Source: Sindora glabra (taxonomy: Eukaryota > Streptophyta > Magnoliopsida > Fabales > Fabaceae). Taken from it: 64,000 nucleotides of DNA. The stretch covers positions 59,481,455-59,545,454 of the forward strand of contig CM035226.1 of assembly GCA_020226215.1 (NCBI GenBank), written 5' to 3'. A program made the position numbers and the translations under genes. This document shows positions 1 to 10,889 of the stretch, piece by piece. Position 1 is the first letter of the stretch. The number at the start of each line of letters is the position of its first letter. The notes under the pieces are model-generated. The model did not search any database. It had not been told where the DNA came from and was given only the letters and a program-made list of their open reading frames with translations.

Positions 1-205
1 TTCAACGAGTGGACAGAAAGTGGTACCATCTAATTAACTTTCCTGTGGGTATTCTCATCCCAGAGGCGCTGATCCCGTCGGACTTCCCTTTGCTTAAAGT
101 GGCTATCTCCACTCAAGTGAATATAATTACTTGTGGGCCATTTTCTCTTCCCCTGGTCTCTTTCACTTGCACTAAACCATATATTTTAGGTATTTTGGGT
201 TAGTT
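1..205. other. Unidentified GC-richer segment at window edge
   Basis: The first ~200 bases are clearly richer in G and C than the AT-rich spacer that follows from about 206, and look like the end of a conserved unit cut by the window edge. One plus frame is open over 9-203 (64 codons), but I recognise no protein family. No tRNA, snRNA or rRNA motif was recognised. It could be the last exon or UTR of a neighbouring gene, or a repeat end. Confidence 0.3.
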
Positions 206-1413
206 CAAGCATAATGTGTTCGATACCATTACTGAAATAAATTAATATATAATTCATACAGTGTGAATTAAATTTACATATTTACCTGAAGACTTTTTAT
301 CTTAGTAGAAGTATCATATATGATAAGTAAAAACATTTTTATTCTTCAATTATTGAGTAAAGGGATAACACAGAATGTCTTTGCTGCAATTGCAATAAAC
401 AAATCAAGATGCTTACAAGGAAATGACTTGATGACATTCACAGCAAAGTGGACCACAATAAAAACAGACAGAGATTAATATAATTCATTTAAGTGATAAG
501 ATTTTTTTTTTTTCTTCCGACAGTTTAAACTTTTGAAATCAAATTACGCTGAACATGATATTGCCAAGCGTTCAAATTTTGGTCACTTCTATTCTAAGAA
601 AATGGTTCTGAATCATTATATTTTTCTTCTTGTCATTATCTTATTGTGATAGAGAAAACAGATGCAAATGTTTTTTTTAGGCCCCGATGCACATAATTTT
701 TTTTTAATTCCACTGTATATAAAAATTTTGTATCTATTCCTCTTCAATAAAAATAATGAAAAAATTTTCAAATTCTAAAAGAAAAAGAATTCATAAACCA
801 TCTTTTTGCATATCTAACTTTCAATGCCAAGTATCACAGGTCGTTTGGTTAATTAAAAATTACATGAAAACTACAATATCTGAAAAAATAGAAGATAAGT
901 GAGTTATTTAATTGATCCCTAATAAAGAAAGCAAGATTTTCAGAGAAATATTATTTTTTATAAAATAAAAAAAATTGCTTAATTACTTCTCTTAAATAAA
1001 TAAAAAAAAATTCCTATGAGAATTTACTTTCTATCATCAACCAAATAGGTTTAAACTTTATATAGGAAAAATTCATAAAAAAATTTACTTAGCAAGAAAT
1101 TCATTTTTTTTCCTGTGAAAACTTACTTTTCTATTTTAATCAAATGGTTAATTATTTTTAGCTTTCCTCTAACGACAAAATTGGGGGCAAAACTAAAGAG
1201 GATGGAGAAAAAAGTGATAGAAGGAACCAATTTGGATTTAAAAGAAAATCCAAAATTATGTACCGTAACTAGTTAGAAATTGGAACCCAATGTTTACAGT
1301 TGAAACTTTACAAAAGAAAAGGCCACAAAGCAGAACTCCAATGGAATCTGAACCCTGATCTATCAGAAGATCATCTCCAAGAAAAGAGATGGAGGAAAAA
1401 GAACTTCTTTGTG
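206..1413. other. AT-rich intergenic spacer downstream of the DUF1685 gene
   Basis: No gene is supported here. It holds long A/T runs and short duplicated tracts. A weak inverted pair lies at about 842-860 (cgtttggttaatta) and 1136-1155 (read backwards: catttgattaaaa), which may be an eroded MITE, but I see no target duplication. The end near 1413 should contain the 3' UTR of the minus-strand DUF1685 gene. Confidence 0.4.
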
Positions 1414-2142
1414 TTATCTTACAATAGATGCAACTGTGTGTGCCCAGAATCTAAGGTTGTTTCTCATGTCAACCTCGTTGCCCAAAGCTGGCACTTTCCA
1501 ATTCAACAAAGGATCTCCGACCTTCCTTCTGTCCAAAACACCCCACGCCTCAGATAAATAAGGCCTGGAAATCATATTTTCATCAATTTTTTCATTTTCT
1601 TCACCATCCCCACCTTTATTTCCAAGCCTCTGCAGACCAGGAATCAAAGAAACCAACTTCGAAGAATCCTTATCTTCCTCAGAAAAAACAAAACCCAGAT
1701 CCATAAACCCTTTTAGCTCCTTAAATTCAAGCTCTGATAAGCTTTTACTGGTATTTCTCTTTCTGTGCCGTCTCCCATGATTATGATGACTCACTTTTTT
1801 CTTTGTGGGAATTTCTTCTTCTTCGTGAATATTTCCTGGGAAATTATTTTCTATTAGGAATTCCCTAACTTCCATACCAGAAAGAATTGTTTTCAGCTTT
1901 GGTGGTGGTGAATCAAAGGAAAAGCTTATTGCTGAGCCCATGTTCTGGTCACTGAAAGACCTCACTTGAAGAATTGAAATTCTCTTCCTGATCTTTGCTT
2001 TTTCTTGAGGGAAAGTTTCTGCATGGTCATGAGAAATTGAATTCGCCATTGATTGAGATGGAGAAGTAGATTTCTTGGCGAGAATTGTGGTTTCAAACCA
2101 GTAAGAATCAAAGAGATTCAGAATTGTTTCTGCAGCGGCCAT
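1414..2142 (-). CDS. DUF1685 family protein
   Basis: Single-exon gene of 242 residues; a true ATG begins at 2142. Three blocks mark the plant DUF1685 family. The first is an N-terminal LFDSYWFE-type motif (residues 10-17). The second is the central core LSELEFKELKGFMDLGF (135-151), followed by an acidic stretch and LVSLIPGL (163-170). The third is the C-terminal RNNLRFWAHTVASIVR (227-242), which matches the family ending in which an arginine-rich helix carries a conserved W-A pair. Between them lie a low-complexity serine-rich region and a basic K/R/H patch (114-132) that could act as a nuclear localisation signal; that is inference. No signal peptide or membrane segment is seen. The family has no established biochemical function. 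A TATATATA box lies 93 bases upstream of the ATG on the same strand. Length is normal for the family and the frame is intact. Confidence 0.9.
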   Translation of the reverse strand: MAAAETILNLFDSYWFETTILAKKSTSPSQSMANSISHDHAETFPQEKAKIRKRISILQVRSFSDQNMGSAISFSFDSPPPKLKTILSGMEVREFLIENNFPGNIHEEEEIPTKKKVSHHNHGRRHRKRNTSKSLSELEFKELKGFMDLGFVFSEEDKDSSKLVSLIPGLQRLGNKGGDGEENEKIDENMISRPYLSEAWGVLDRRKVGDPLLNWKVPALGNEVDMRNNLRFWAHTVASIVR

Positions 2143-2234
2143 TACTTTGTTGGGAATTGAGGTCCTTGGAAGATATGAGAAGCTTCAAGCTCGGGCGAGT
2201 ATTTTCAGTGCTCGTAGATGACAAGGGTTGAAAG

Positions 2235-2242
2235 TATATATA
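2235..2242 (-). promoter_or_regulatory. Probable TATA box of the DUF1685 gene
   Basis: TATATATA followed by CT on the minus strand, 93 bases upstream of the ATG at 2142. This predicts transcription start near 2205 and a 5' UTR of about 60 bases. It is the only good TATA match in the proximal 150 bases. Confidence 0.55.
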
Positions 2243-2249
2243 TGCTGGG

Positions 2250-3409
2250 TGGCATTACTTAATTGCCCCCGATTATGTGCTTTTATTTCCAAATTCCTGG
2301 TATATAATGCATGTTTAAAAATTCCATGTTGGACGTTTGCCTTTCTTATCGAGAATCATTGATATTGTCGTCCACGCTGTAAGCCTTCAACATGACTTCA
2401 TCTTTATCAGAGCCTACAGACAATGAAACAAAAAATGCTTCACACTTCGAACAGTTACGTTTTCGTTCTAGGACTAAAATGTTCTTATATTCGAATTCAG
2501 CCTATTAAATATCCTAAAAATATGACAAAAACAGGCTAAAAAAATTCTCAAATAATATTTGTTAAATTGTTTATGAACTAAATTTAGTAGGTCATCCATG
2601 ATCCAACCTTAACCCAAATATGTTAGTCCAATAACCATTGAATAACTAACTAAACCATGATAATAAATTGAGTTGCTTATGTACCGGTCCTATCAAATAT
2701 ATATTAATTGGTGATTTAATCCCGTTAAAGTTTAACACATCAAATAATTGTTTGGTAGTATCATATCTTAAAATTAATGTTCAGATGTATACAGTAATCA
2801 TTCTATAGAAAACTAATGTTAATATTTACATTCAACTTACATTTCTATACTTTTTGTTTTGGCATAATTAAGATCAAGGATTTAAAAAATGGGCTGCAAC
2901 TATAATATTGCTTGTAATATTATGGTTGCAAACTATACTACATTTGCAATTTTCTCAAATTTTATCTTGCATCATGTAAAATAAAATTGCAAGTACAATT
3001 GCAATTTAAATCCCTAGTTATCGTTACAATGTATGAAACTTGTTTTGTTTTTTGCTTTGATTCAAGCAAGAAGAACGCAGACGTTCAATTGTGGCCCATA
3101 ACTATATTCTACAGCTACAAAGTCCTTCAAAACAACCAGTTCATATTAAAAGGAAAAGAGTATATATCAAAATGGCATCTATATATTCCTCACGTGTACT
3201 GCTGGCTACGTACACACGAATAGAAAAAAGTTTCAGCCAGCCATTTGCCATGAAATGTATTTATCAATTTCATAGAGGAGAACATTGATATTCCTTTCTT
3301 TGAGTGTACTCATATTGTGGCCTTTTTGTTCACGTGTTTATTATACAATGAGAATGATGCTAAAGTAAGTAGACAATTTCCCGACTAACTAATACCAATT
3401 CCTTCACGG
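2250..3409. other. Intergenic spacer upstream of the DUF1685 gene
   Basis: AT-rich sequence between the DUF1685 promoter and the hAT element. Short plus-strand frames at 2987-3288 have no recognisable domain and are probably chance. A CACGTG core (part of CACGTGTA) lies near 3191 and a second CACGTG (CACGTGTT) near 3331; these are G-box-like, but no gene starts nearby. Confidence 0.35.
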
Positions 3410-4548
3410 TAGGAATGGCAATGGGCCGGGTCTGGATAGACCTGACCCGGAACCGACATTACCCAAACCCGAAATTAAAGACTCGAAACAAACCCGAACC
3501 CCTTCGGGCCCGAGTTAGACCTGAAATGGACTTGAGTTGGACCCGATTATACCCAAGCTAGCAATAGACCCGCTTTTGAAGATCCAATACACCGACTGGA
3601 CCCAGGAATTTACTCAGATAAAAGGAATTATACTGTTAAAATCTAGTAAATTATCATCAAAGTTCCTAGCTTTATCTCAAAATTTAGCTGAATTTTTTTT
3701 TTAAAAAAAGGATATTTAAACCGGGAAATTCATCGATTCCTTAGTCAGTATCGATGATGAGCTTCTCAGGCTTGTTACAAGAAGAGCCAAAAATGCTGTC
3801 CCATTGAATGCCATTCGACCACTACCCATATTGATTACACCTTCATTGAACAGCTCCAATCAGAGATTAGGATTTGATAAGAACAAAGGAACAACAATTG
3901 AAACCTTCAATTCCTCCAAATACGAATTTGTATGTATTGGAGTATGTAACTAATGTCAAACTATACACACAAAACTGTACATGTACAGAGGAACATACAA
4001 ACATAAAGCGAAATGGGTATGAAGGAAGAACAGAGGCAACAGAGAAGGGCTTGTCTGAGTTCAATGGGTTATAAAAATGAATTTTTTAAAAATTAGATAT
4101 GACATAAAATTTTAGCTTAAAAATTTGGGTTGCAAACTCAGGGGAACAGAGAAGTCGCAAAGCAAAGACAAAATCAAAATTTGTACTTTAGAAAAATGAA
4201 ATAAACAAAATCAAAATAGAACAAATTACCTCAACTTCACTGTGCTTCTATCACGAGCGCTAACGCCAAAGAAAGATTTTCCTTTGGCATAAAACAACGA
4301 TGGGTTTCACGAAAGATTCAACATTAATACTTGGGCGAGGAAGGTTCTAGTCTTCCATACTAGGACTGAAGGACGAAATATTATTTGCTAATCGGGTATC
4401 CAATCAGACTTGAGAACCGTCGGGTTTTATGGTTCAGACCCGGACCTAAACCACTAAAGTGTGAGTTTGATTTGGATCAGATCCATCGGGCAAGTTACCT
4501 ATTGGACCGGGTAAGACCCGGCGGGTCTGGTTCTCTTTGCCATTCCTA
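3410..4548. mobile_element. Non-autonomous hAT-type DNA transposon
   Basis: A 1139-bp element with perfect 12-bp terminal inverted repeats: taggaatggcaa at 3410-3421 and its complement ttgccattccta at 4537-4548. It is flanked by an 8-bp target duplication with one mismatch, CTTCACGG (3402-3409) and CTTCACGA (4549-4556). Eight-bp duplications and TAGGnnTGGCAA-like ends are typical of plant hAT elements. Both subterminal regions (3422-3560 and 4385-4530) are crowded with ACCCG/CGGGT motifs, unlike the AT-rich surroundings; such clusters usually serve as transposase-binding sites. No transposase frame is present, so it would have depended on an active relative. The interior carries an exon-like frame (see separate entry). 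Confidence 0.85.
3720..3929 (+). pseudogene. Exon-like coding fragment inside the hAT element
   Basis: A frame without an ATG is open from a stop at 3717-3719 to 3950, then stops at 3951. Its composition looks coding rather than random; it contains IDDELLRLVTRRAKNAVPLN. A good splice donor (GTATGT) follows at 3930, so 3720-3929 could be an exon. I do not recognise the protein. Lying inside a non-autonomous hAT element, it may be captured host gene sequence, or a relic of the parent transposon's own gene. No matching downstream exon was found in the element. Confidence 0.35.
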
Positions 4549-6079
4549 CTTCACGATACGTGATATAATTAATGTCTGGTCAAATTATTTCGCACCTTTC
4601 GATAGATTTATTCAATTTTTAATTGAACTCTTAATAATTTAAAATTTTTGAATTGAATTCTTATATATATGTATTTTTTTAATATTTAATTGGACACTTC
4701 ATATTACTTTTCTATTAAATTTTGTTAATAATTAACAGACAAGGACAACACTCTTTTAATATGGTTTAATAATTATTGATATAGAGGTTCTATAAGTGAC
4801 AAATAATCTCAAATAAATTAAGATGTTTTATTATATTATTTTGTTCTTAAATGAAAATAATGGGCTATTTATCTCTCATTCTATAAATTTTTGACAAATC
4901 ATTGTTTATATAGAGCCATTGCTAACAAAATTCAATAGAAAGATGATAATAAGTATCCAATTATTAGAAATGAAAAAGAAATATAAGAATCAAATTCAAA
5001 ACTGTAATGACCTAATTAAAAATTTGAAAAAAACTACAGAGAACAGTAGAGTAAATAAACCTTAGCCTCCATTTATTTGATTTATTGGAAGTTATTTTTC
5101 ATTAAATAATTTCATTTACTTATATAAAGGTAAAGAGTGATTCATATATATTGAAAAGAGTCGAATATATTAATCTGTGTTCGTCAAAAATAATTTAAGT
5201 TATTCTCCAAGTACAAATAATGTACCAATAAATAGTTTTAATGGGGGATATAGTTTTATTTTGCTTCGATTAAAGATCGGAAAATTGTTTGAAATTCATT
5301 GGTGCAAGTTCCGTCAGATTCAATTAAAAAAAAATTAGTCCGACCTATTTAATTTTGTATACTTGACTTAAATAAAAGTTATTGTATATTACTGAAAATT
5401 TAAAAGTAAACTTAATTAAAATACAAATTAGTAGGTATTATTAAAATTTAGAACAAATTAGAATATATAAAGTATAATCTAGCTTCCAATTAAGTGTATT
5501 TTCGGCCATATGTAGCTATGTGCATCTCAAATAAATCGAAGGTCCATATAGCCCAGGCCTGAACACCAGTTTGGCTTCATTTAAGGAAAGAACTGTGGAT
5601 AATCCATATTGTCTCTTTAATTTTTTCTTCATTTTTTTTAAAATTTATATATGCTCATCTGTCTTTTTCTTTTGCTATTATTATCAAGTCAAGTACTCCT
5701 TGTTCTTGGGCATCCATTGTCGTTAGCGTTTTCATATCCACGTTAAATATGTTTCAAGATCTAGCTTTCAATATGACCCAAAAGTAGTCAAAGAAATTGC
5801 AGCATAAGATGGCTCGCCGCCACTAGGGAAACTTGTGCAGAATTATCGATTATTTTTATTGAAATAATGAAGCTTGTCCTATGTCAATTTTTTTTAACAC
5901 CCAATGCATTTTTTATATATTTTTGTTAGATATAAAATTAATTTTTATTCAAAGCAAGAATAGTATATGAAAAGTTTTTCATAATAGTAACATTTTGAAA
6001 AATCGAATTCAAAATTCTCTATTTAAAACGTTTTAGAATTTAATCTATTTTTATTATTGAGCCAATCAAGCATTGATAG

Positions 6080-6194
6080 CTTGTCTAATGACTTATGAAT
6101 AGATAATTTCGCATTAATACCTCGTCTAATGACTTATGAATAGATAATTTCGCATTAATAGCTCGTCTAATGACCTATGAATAGATAATTTCGA
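6080..6194. repeat. Tandem repeat, 41-bp unit, about 2.8 copies
   Basis: Units begin at about 6080, 6121 and 6162. Each carries gtctaatgac(t/c)tatgaatag and then ataatttcgcattaata. Copies differ by only a few bases, and the third stops after ataatttcg. The even 41-base spacing and high similarity indicate recent local expansion. Confidence 0.85.
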
Positions 6195-9100
6195 ACAGAG
6201 AAAGAGGAATAAAAATTGGCATGGCATATACATCGGTGCAGTTATTTGAATTGCATTCAAATAAATTGTTTTCTTCTAATAGTACGTTCAAACAACTAGA
6301 AAGACATTTTTAAGCTATACTAAGCGTGATTTATTGACTGACAATAATATTTACGAATTTTTTAATTTTTGGAAACTATTGAGAGCGAGATTAAAATGCA
6401 TGAGCTAATAATTTAAAATCACATATAATTTATGTTTTAATTATCTAACCCACCCGACCCCGTCTACGAAAAAGACACAGGGGTCCTTGCTTGATCAAAT
6501 CACTAATTTAATCATGATTACAAAATTTATCACTAACCTAAGTTTGCCTCCACTCTACATGTCAGACGGAGTATATTTTTATAACAATTCAACATCTTAA
6601 TTTAGCACCGAAGCAAAATAATGTTAAGAAGAATTAAAAATCAGTTGTCGGGCGAGATAAGGTTATGACTGTTTGCTGATATATTATAAATTTGTGGACC
6701 CATGAATTATCAAAACCTAGGGGAATCGGAGCACATTTGGTCCTTTACGGCACCTTCTCACATAATGACAATTATTGCCCCTTAATTGGTTTCGTATTTG
6801 TTCATGTGATACTAATTTGGAGTGCACGATAGTTTAAATTTCATTCGTATCTTGTGTAAATTTATTATATCAAAATAAAGGCTACCGTTATTCTCACTTT
6901 CTTATATCCATTTATTACTTATTTTTTCTTATAAATTATGAAATTCATAATTTCAAAATTTTATTATCTATTATAAGAGAGTGAATATCATTCCATTTTG
7001 GAATATGTAATAAGCATTTTTTCAAAAACAAATTACATTAACTCCCTTAAAAGATTAATCTATTTACACTTGATGTCATTCGTTTTTCAGAATATCATAT
7101 TTTTATTCTAAAATTCCTACTGTTATAAAATGATAAGTTAATTTTTTTTAAACTCTAACTTTTTCTTTAACATTATCTCTTGTGATTAAAAGATTATCTT
7201 TCAACATTTTTTATTAAAAAAATTACAATACAGCTATATACAAAAAGAAAATATTATTTTTATTTTTTTTCAAAAAAAGGCATATCTGTATATAGATGTA
7301 AAGAAATGATTTTTTTAGCCATGAGAGACAATATTAGAAGGGATTGCAATTCAAAAATTAATATCATTGCAATTCTTAATGATGAAAATATTTGGGGGTA
7401 AAAGTGTATAATTCTAAAAGTGAGAGACATTGAAACCATTTAAGTCAAACATAAAAAAATTCCATATAATTTTCCTTTTATATTATATATGAGTGAATGA
7501 AGTATCTTATCCTAAAAATATAAATAATTTTTTAACTGATAATAAACAAGTCTTAGTAATTTCTTAGCATTGTGACACAACATGTTGAGAATGTTAAATT
7601 CCATTACACTCTAATTGGTGGGTCAAGTTTTTGAATAATTAATTGAATCAAAATAAATCTTTTATAAGATACGTATGTTTTTAAGATAATATGATTTTGG
7701 ACGTATTAAGTAAAAGTATTATTTTTATATAGGAATGAGTGAAGTGTATCGTGCTTATTGAATTTTACACTCGAGCTAGGATTAAAATAAGTTATCGGAC
7801 TTTTTAAAAAATTAAGTTACTTTCAATTATATTTTAATCTCAATTATTAAATATTTTCTTTAATTTCTTCTATAAAAACACTCCCTCCCACATTAATATA
7901 TCTAATTTTGGAATGGACCTCACAACATGCCTGCCGGCAACAGACATAGCCATATAAAGAATTATAAATGTACAGGAGTCTTCACCCCAATGATATTAAT
8001 GAAACTATAATAGGGAGTTGAAAGGAAAAAAAAAAAAAGGGAAAAAATGCTTTCCGATTGGCCAATGCTGGTTCAAAACAAGAATTTATAAATGCTTTAT
8101 TAATTGTTTACTTATTCTGCTAATGTTTACAGCTTAGTTGAATATTAAGAAACTTTTTATTTACATGAAATCACCCACTATTGGGCATGTTTAGTGGCAT
8201 GTTTATAGGAAAACTAACAGTTTGATAAATTTTTTGGATAAGAATGTTGATAGTAATTGTAATAATATCAATATTTTGGAAGCCCTGAGGCTCCATTTTT
8301 TATATTTTATGATGAAAAAGGGTAGCCTATATACCCAGATTGCTTTCTATATCTTAATTTGCTCTTTTAATATATTTCCTTTTTACAAAAAAAAAGGAAA
8401 AAAAAAAAAAAGGAAAGGCCTTCCCTATCTTATTAGCTAAATAATAACTTAGATTTCTCATTTTAAGGAGTTGGAGTACCATGAGTCAGGATTTGTGTTA
8501 ATTAATACCAATCTTATTTTATTTTTTAATTGTATGAATAGTAATCTTTTTGACATGTATACAAGATTAATGGTTCAAACTCAGGATATGAATAAAATAA
8601 AATTCCTAATACAATATTGATCGGCTACCATCTTACTATCAAAAGTGTTGGCTAATAGATTAATGGTAACCCATAATTTATAAAATAAAACGGTAACCAA
8701 GACCCTATATCATACACATAAAAAATTATTAACGCACACTAACATATCTTAACAATTACTTACGTAATTATGACTTTTAAATTTGGATAAATGTTCTAAT
8801 TAATGTATCTATAGGAATAAACGTATATTTGTCAATTTTTTTAATCAAATAGTTCGAAATTTTAAAGTATTTTATAAAAATAAATTTGTATTTATAAATT
8901 TTTCAAAAGTTTGACAAGTAAACTTTACAAAAACTTACCGGCGTAAAAATGATAAATTTCAAATCTTAAATCTGAAAGTTTTAACTCTATCGATCAAAGT
9001 TATATAAAATATAATTAAAAAACTTTAAATTCTATATAAATATTAAGTAGCAAATATATTAAAAAATTATAACTCCATTAATCAAAATTACACAAAAACA

Positions 9101-9751
9101 TTTGTAAATTTTTATATGAAAATACAAATTTTCATAACATAAATTGCAGAAAGTTCATATATTTTTCTAACAAATTTCATAAGAGTATATACAAGTGATT
9201 TTTTTTAGTACACATTAAGTTAGACTATAAATATTTTTCTAATCTTCAATTATTGTTATTATATATAGTAACAAATCATTATCGTGAAATCATAATTTTA
9301 ATTACTTAACAAAGAAATTATTTACTTTTAATAAAATAGTGAAGACAATATATAATCAATAATTATTAATGCTTGATCTAATTATAAGAAAAACAAACAG
9401 TAACAATATTATAATCAAAGAAATTCTAAAAAAACTTAAGTTCAACCTAGGATAGTATTTATTTATATGGTTGTAGTTTTTATATATAATGCCAGAAATT
9501 TATAAATTTAAAATTTGAAATTTCGTAATTGAATAAGTTGTAAAATTTGTTCAAATTTAGAATTTATAATTGAATAGCTAATCGCTAAATATACTAATGG
9601 CAGTTGTTTATTATGTGTTTATTAGGTTACCATTTATTGAAGCATAATGATACTCGTATTACTTAGCGCATGCAAAGTTTTGAAGGGCATAGCGATATAA
9701 TTATAATAATAAAAATAATCAATTATTGATAAATTTGAATGTATTTCGTGA

Positions 9752-10025
9752 TATTTATATTTGGCATAATTCGTAACAATTGATTTTTTTAAAATAATTA
9801 ATTTTAAATACTTTTGGTGAGAGAAAAATTATAATTAAATAATAAATTATTTTTTATGACTTATTTTTTAATTATAATTTTTCTCTTATTTAAAATTTTA
9901 CACCAGTCATCTTTTAAAAAAGCAAATATTATTAAAAGTCATATTATTAGTTAAAAATTATCATGATTATTACACACTATTTAATCAGTAATCAATTATT
10001 TTAGTTATTATACCAAACAAGCTCT
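9752..10025. mobile_element. MITE-like element with imperfect inverted ends
   Basis: The left end carries tatttggcataat (about 9757-9770). The right end, read backwards, carries gcttgtttggtataataact (10005-10024). The arms continue as an imperfect inverted match. Inside is a clear hairpin: gagaaaaattataattaaa near 9822 pairs with ttaattataatttttctc near 9869. The TTTGGTATAAT end type is common in plant MITEs. I see no convincing target duplication, so the exact limits are uncertain. Confidence 0.45.
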
Positions 10026-10816
10026 AACTTAGAGGATTGCCCCACTTTGCAAAATTCACCTTTACGCAAAGAAAAAGCAGAATTAAGACTTAAGAACGTG
10101 TATTTTATAAAAAAAATTCAACCTCTTGAATGTTTTAATTGAGACTTGTATTTTTTATTTTGATTATATTTGTTTTGAAATTTAAGGAAAACATAATTCG
10201 ACAAACAAAAATACTCATTTTTTTTTCAGAAAGTCAGGCTCTCGTAAAATTTGAAGAAAGAAAAACAAATTTGGGTTTTATCCTAGGCAACAGACCACAT
10301 TTGTTTGTCTAAGAAAATAATATGGATTTATATGAACAATAACAGTCAAGCTGAAAAATATCTGCAATTCAAACCTGAAACATCTAACAACTACTTTGAA
10401 CTTTTCTATTCTATCCACCTACAACTCATAAAATCAAACACATATTTTGTCTCTCTATCTCTTGATTCCCTACCACCATACGCAACCTTAAACAATTTTA
10501 AATTATTAAGCTCCCACATTTTTTAAGTATCACCATTATTCTACTAAGCACCAATTTTAATCATACAAAGTCCAATAGAACTTACAAATCAAAGCTTTCT
10601 TTATCATAAAACCAGCTCTATCGGATGATATCCCTCACTATGTTAAATTAAACTCATGCTTGCTGCCTTGCACGGCCACAGTAAAATTACGCTGCTGATC
10701 CTCCGTCTGTCACAGCGGCCGGCCGCCCATATCAAACCCCAATCCAACCCTTTCTTCTTCTCAAAGGCTGGCAGCTGCACTTCTCAAATTCTCCGGCGAC
10801 CCCGTGAAGCTAGCCG

Positions 10817-10849
10817 ATGAACATTTTTAGCACCAACGCATCATCATAG
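10817..10849 (+). CDS. Upstream ORF in the WRKY leader (10 codons)
   Basis: ATG at 10817 opens a 10-codon frame ending TAG at 10847-10849, closing 40 bases before the WRKY start at 10890. If transcription begins upstream of 10817, ribosomes would meet this ATG first, so it could lower translation of the WRKY factor. The transcription start cannot be placed from sequence alone. Confidence 0.35.
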   Translation: MNIFSTNASS

Positions 10850-10889
10850 TATAAACCAGGAACTCAGATTCATTCAAATCCACTCCATC

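Larger units (their letters stand above)
4557..10600. other. Long AT-rich intergenic region
   Basis: No gene is supported in these 6 kb. The open frames present (for example 8222-8440 and 10305-10526) are AT-rich, low in complexity and lack recognisable domains. Poly-A/T runs occur at 7255-7275, 8029-8038 and 8389-8411. A three-copy tandem repeat (6080-6194) and a MITE-like element (about 9752-10025) are listed separately. Confidence 0.45.

Noticed and set aside
842..1155. MITE downstream of DUF1685
   Set aside because: Only a short imperfect inverted match, and no target duplication.
6060..6200. CRISPR-like repeat array
   Set aside because: Direct head-to-tail tandem units without spacers in plant DNA; an ordinary minisatellite.
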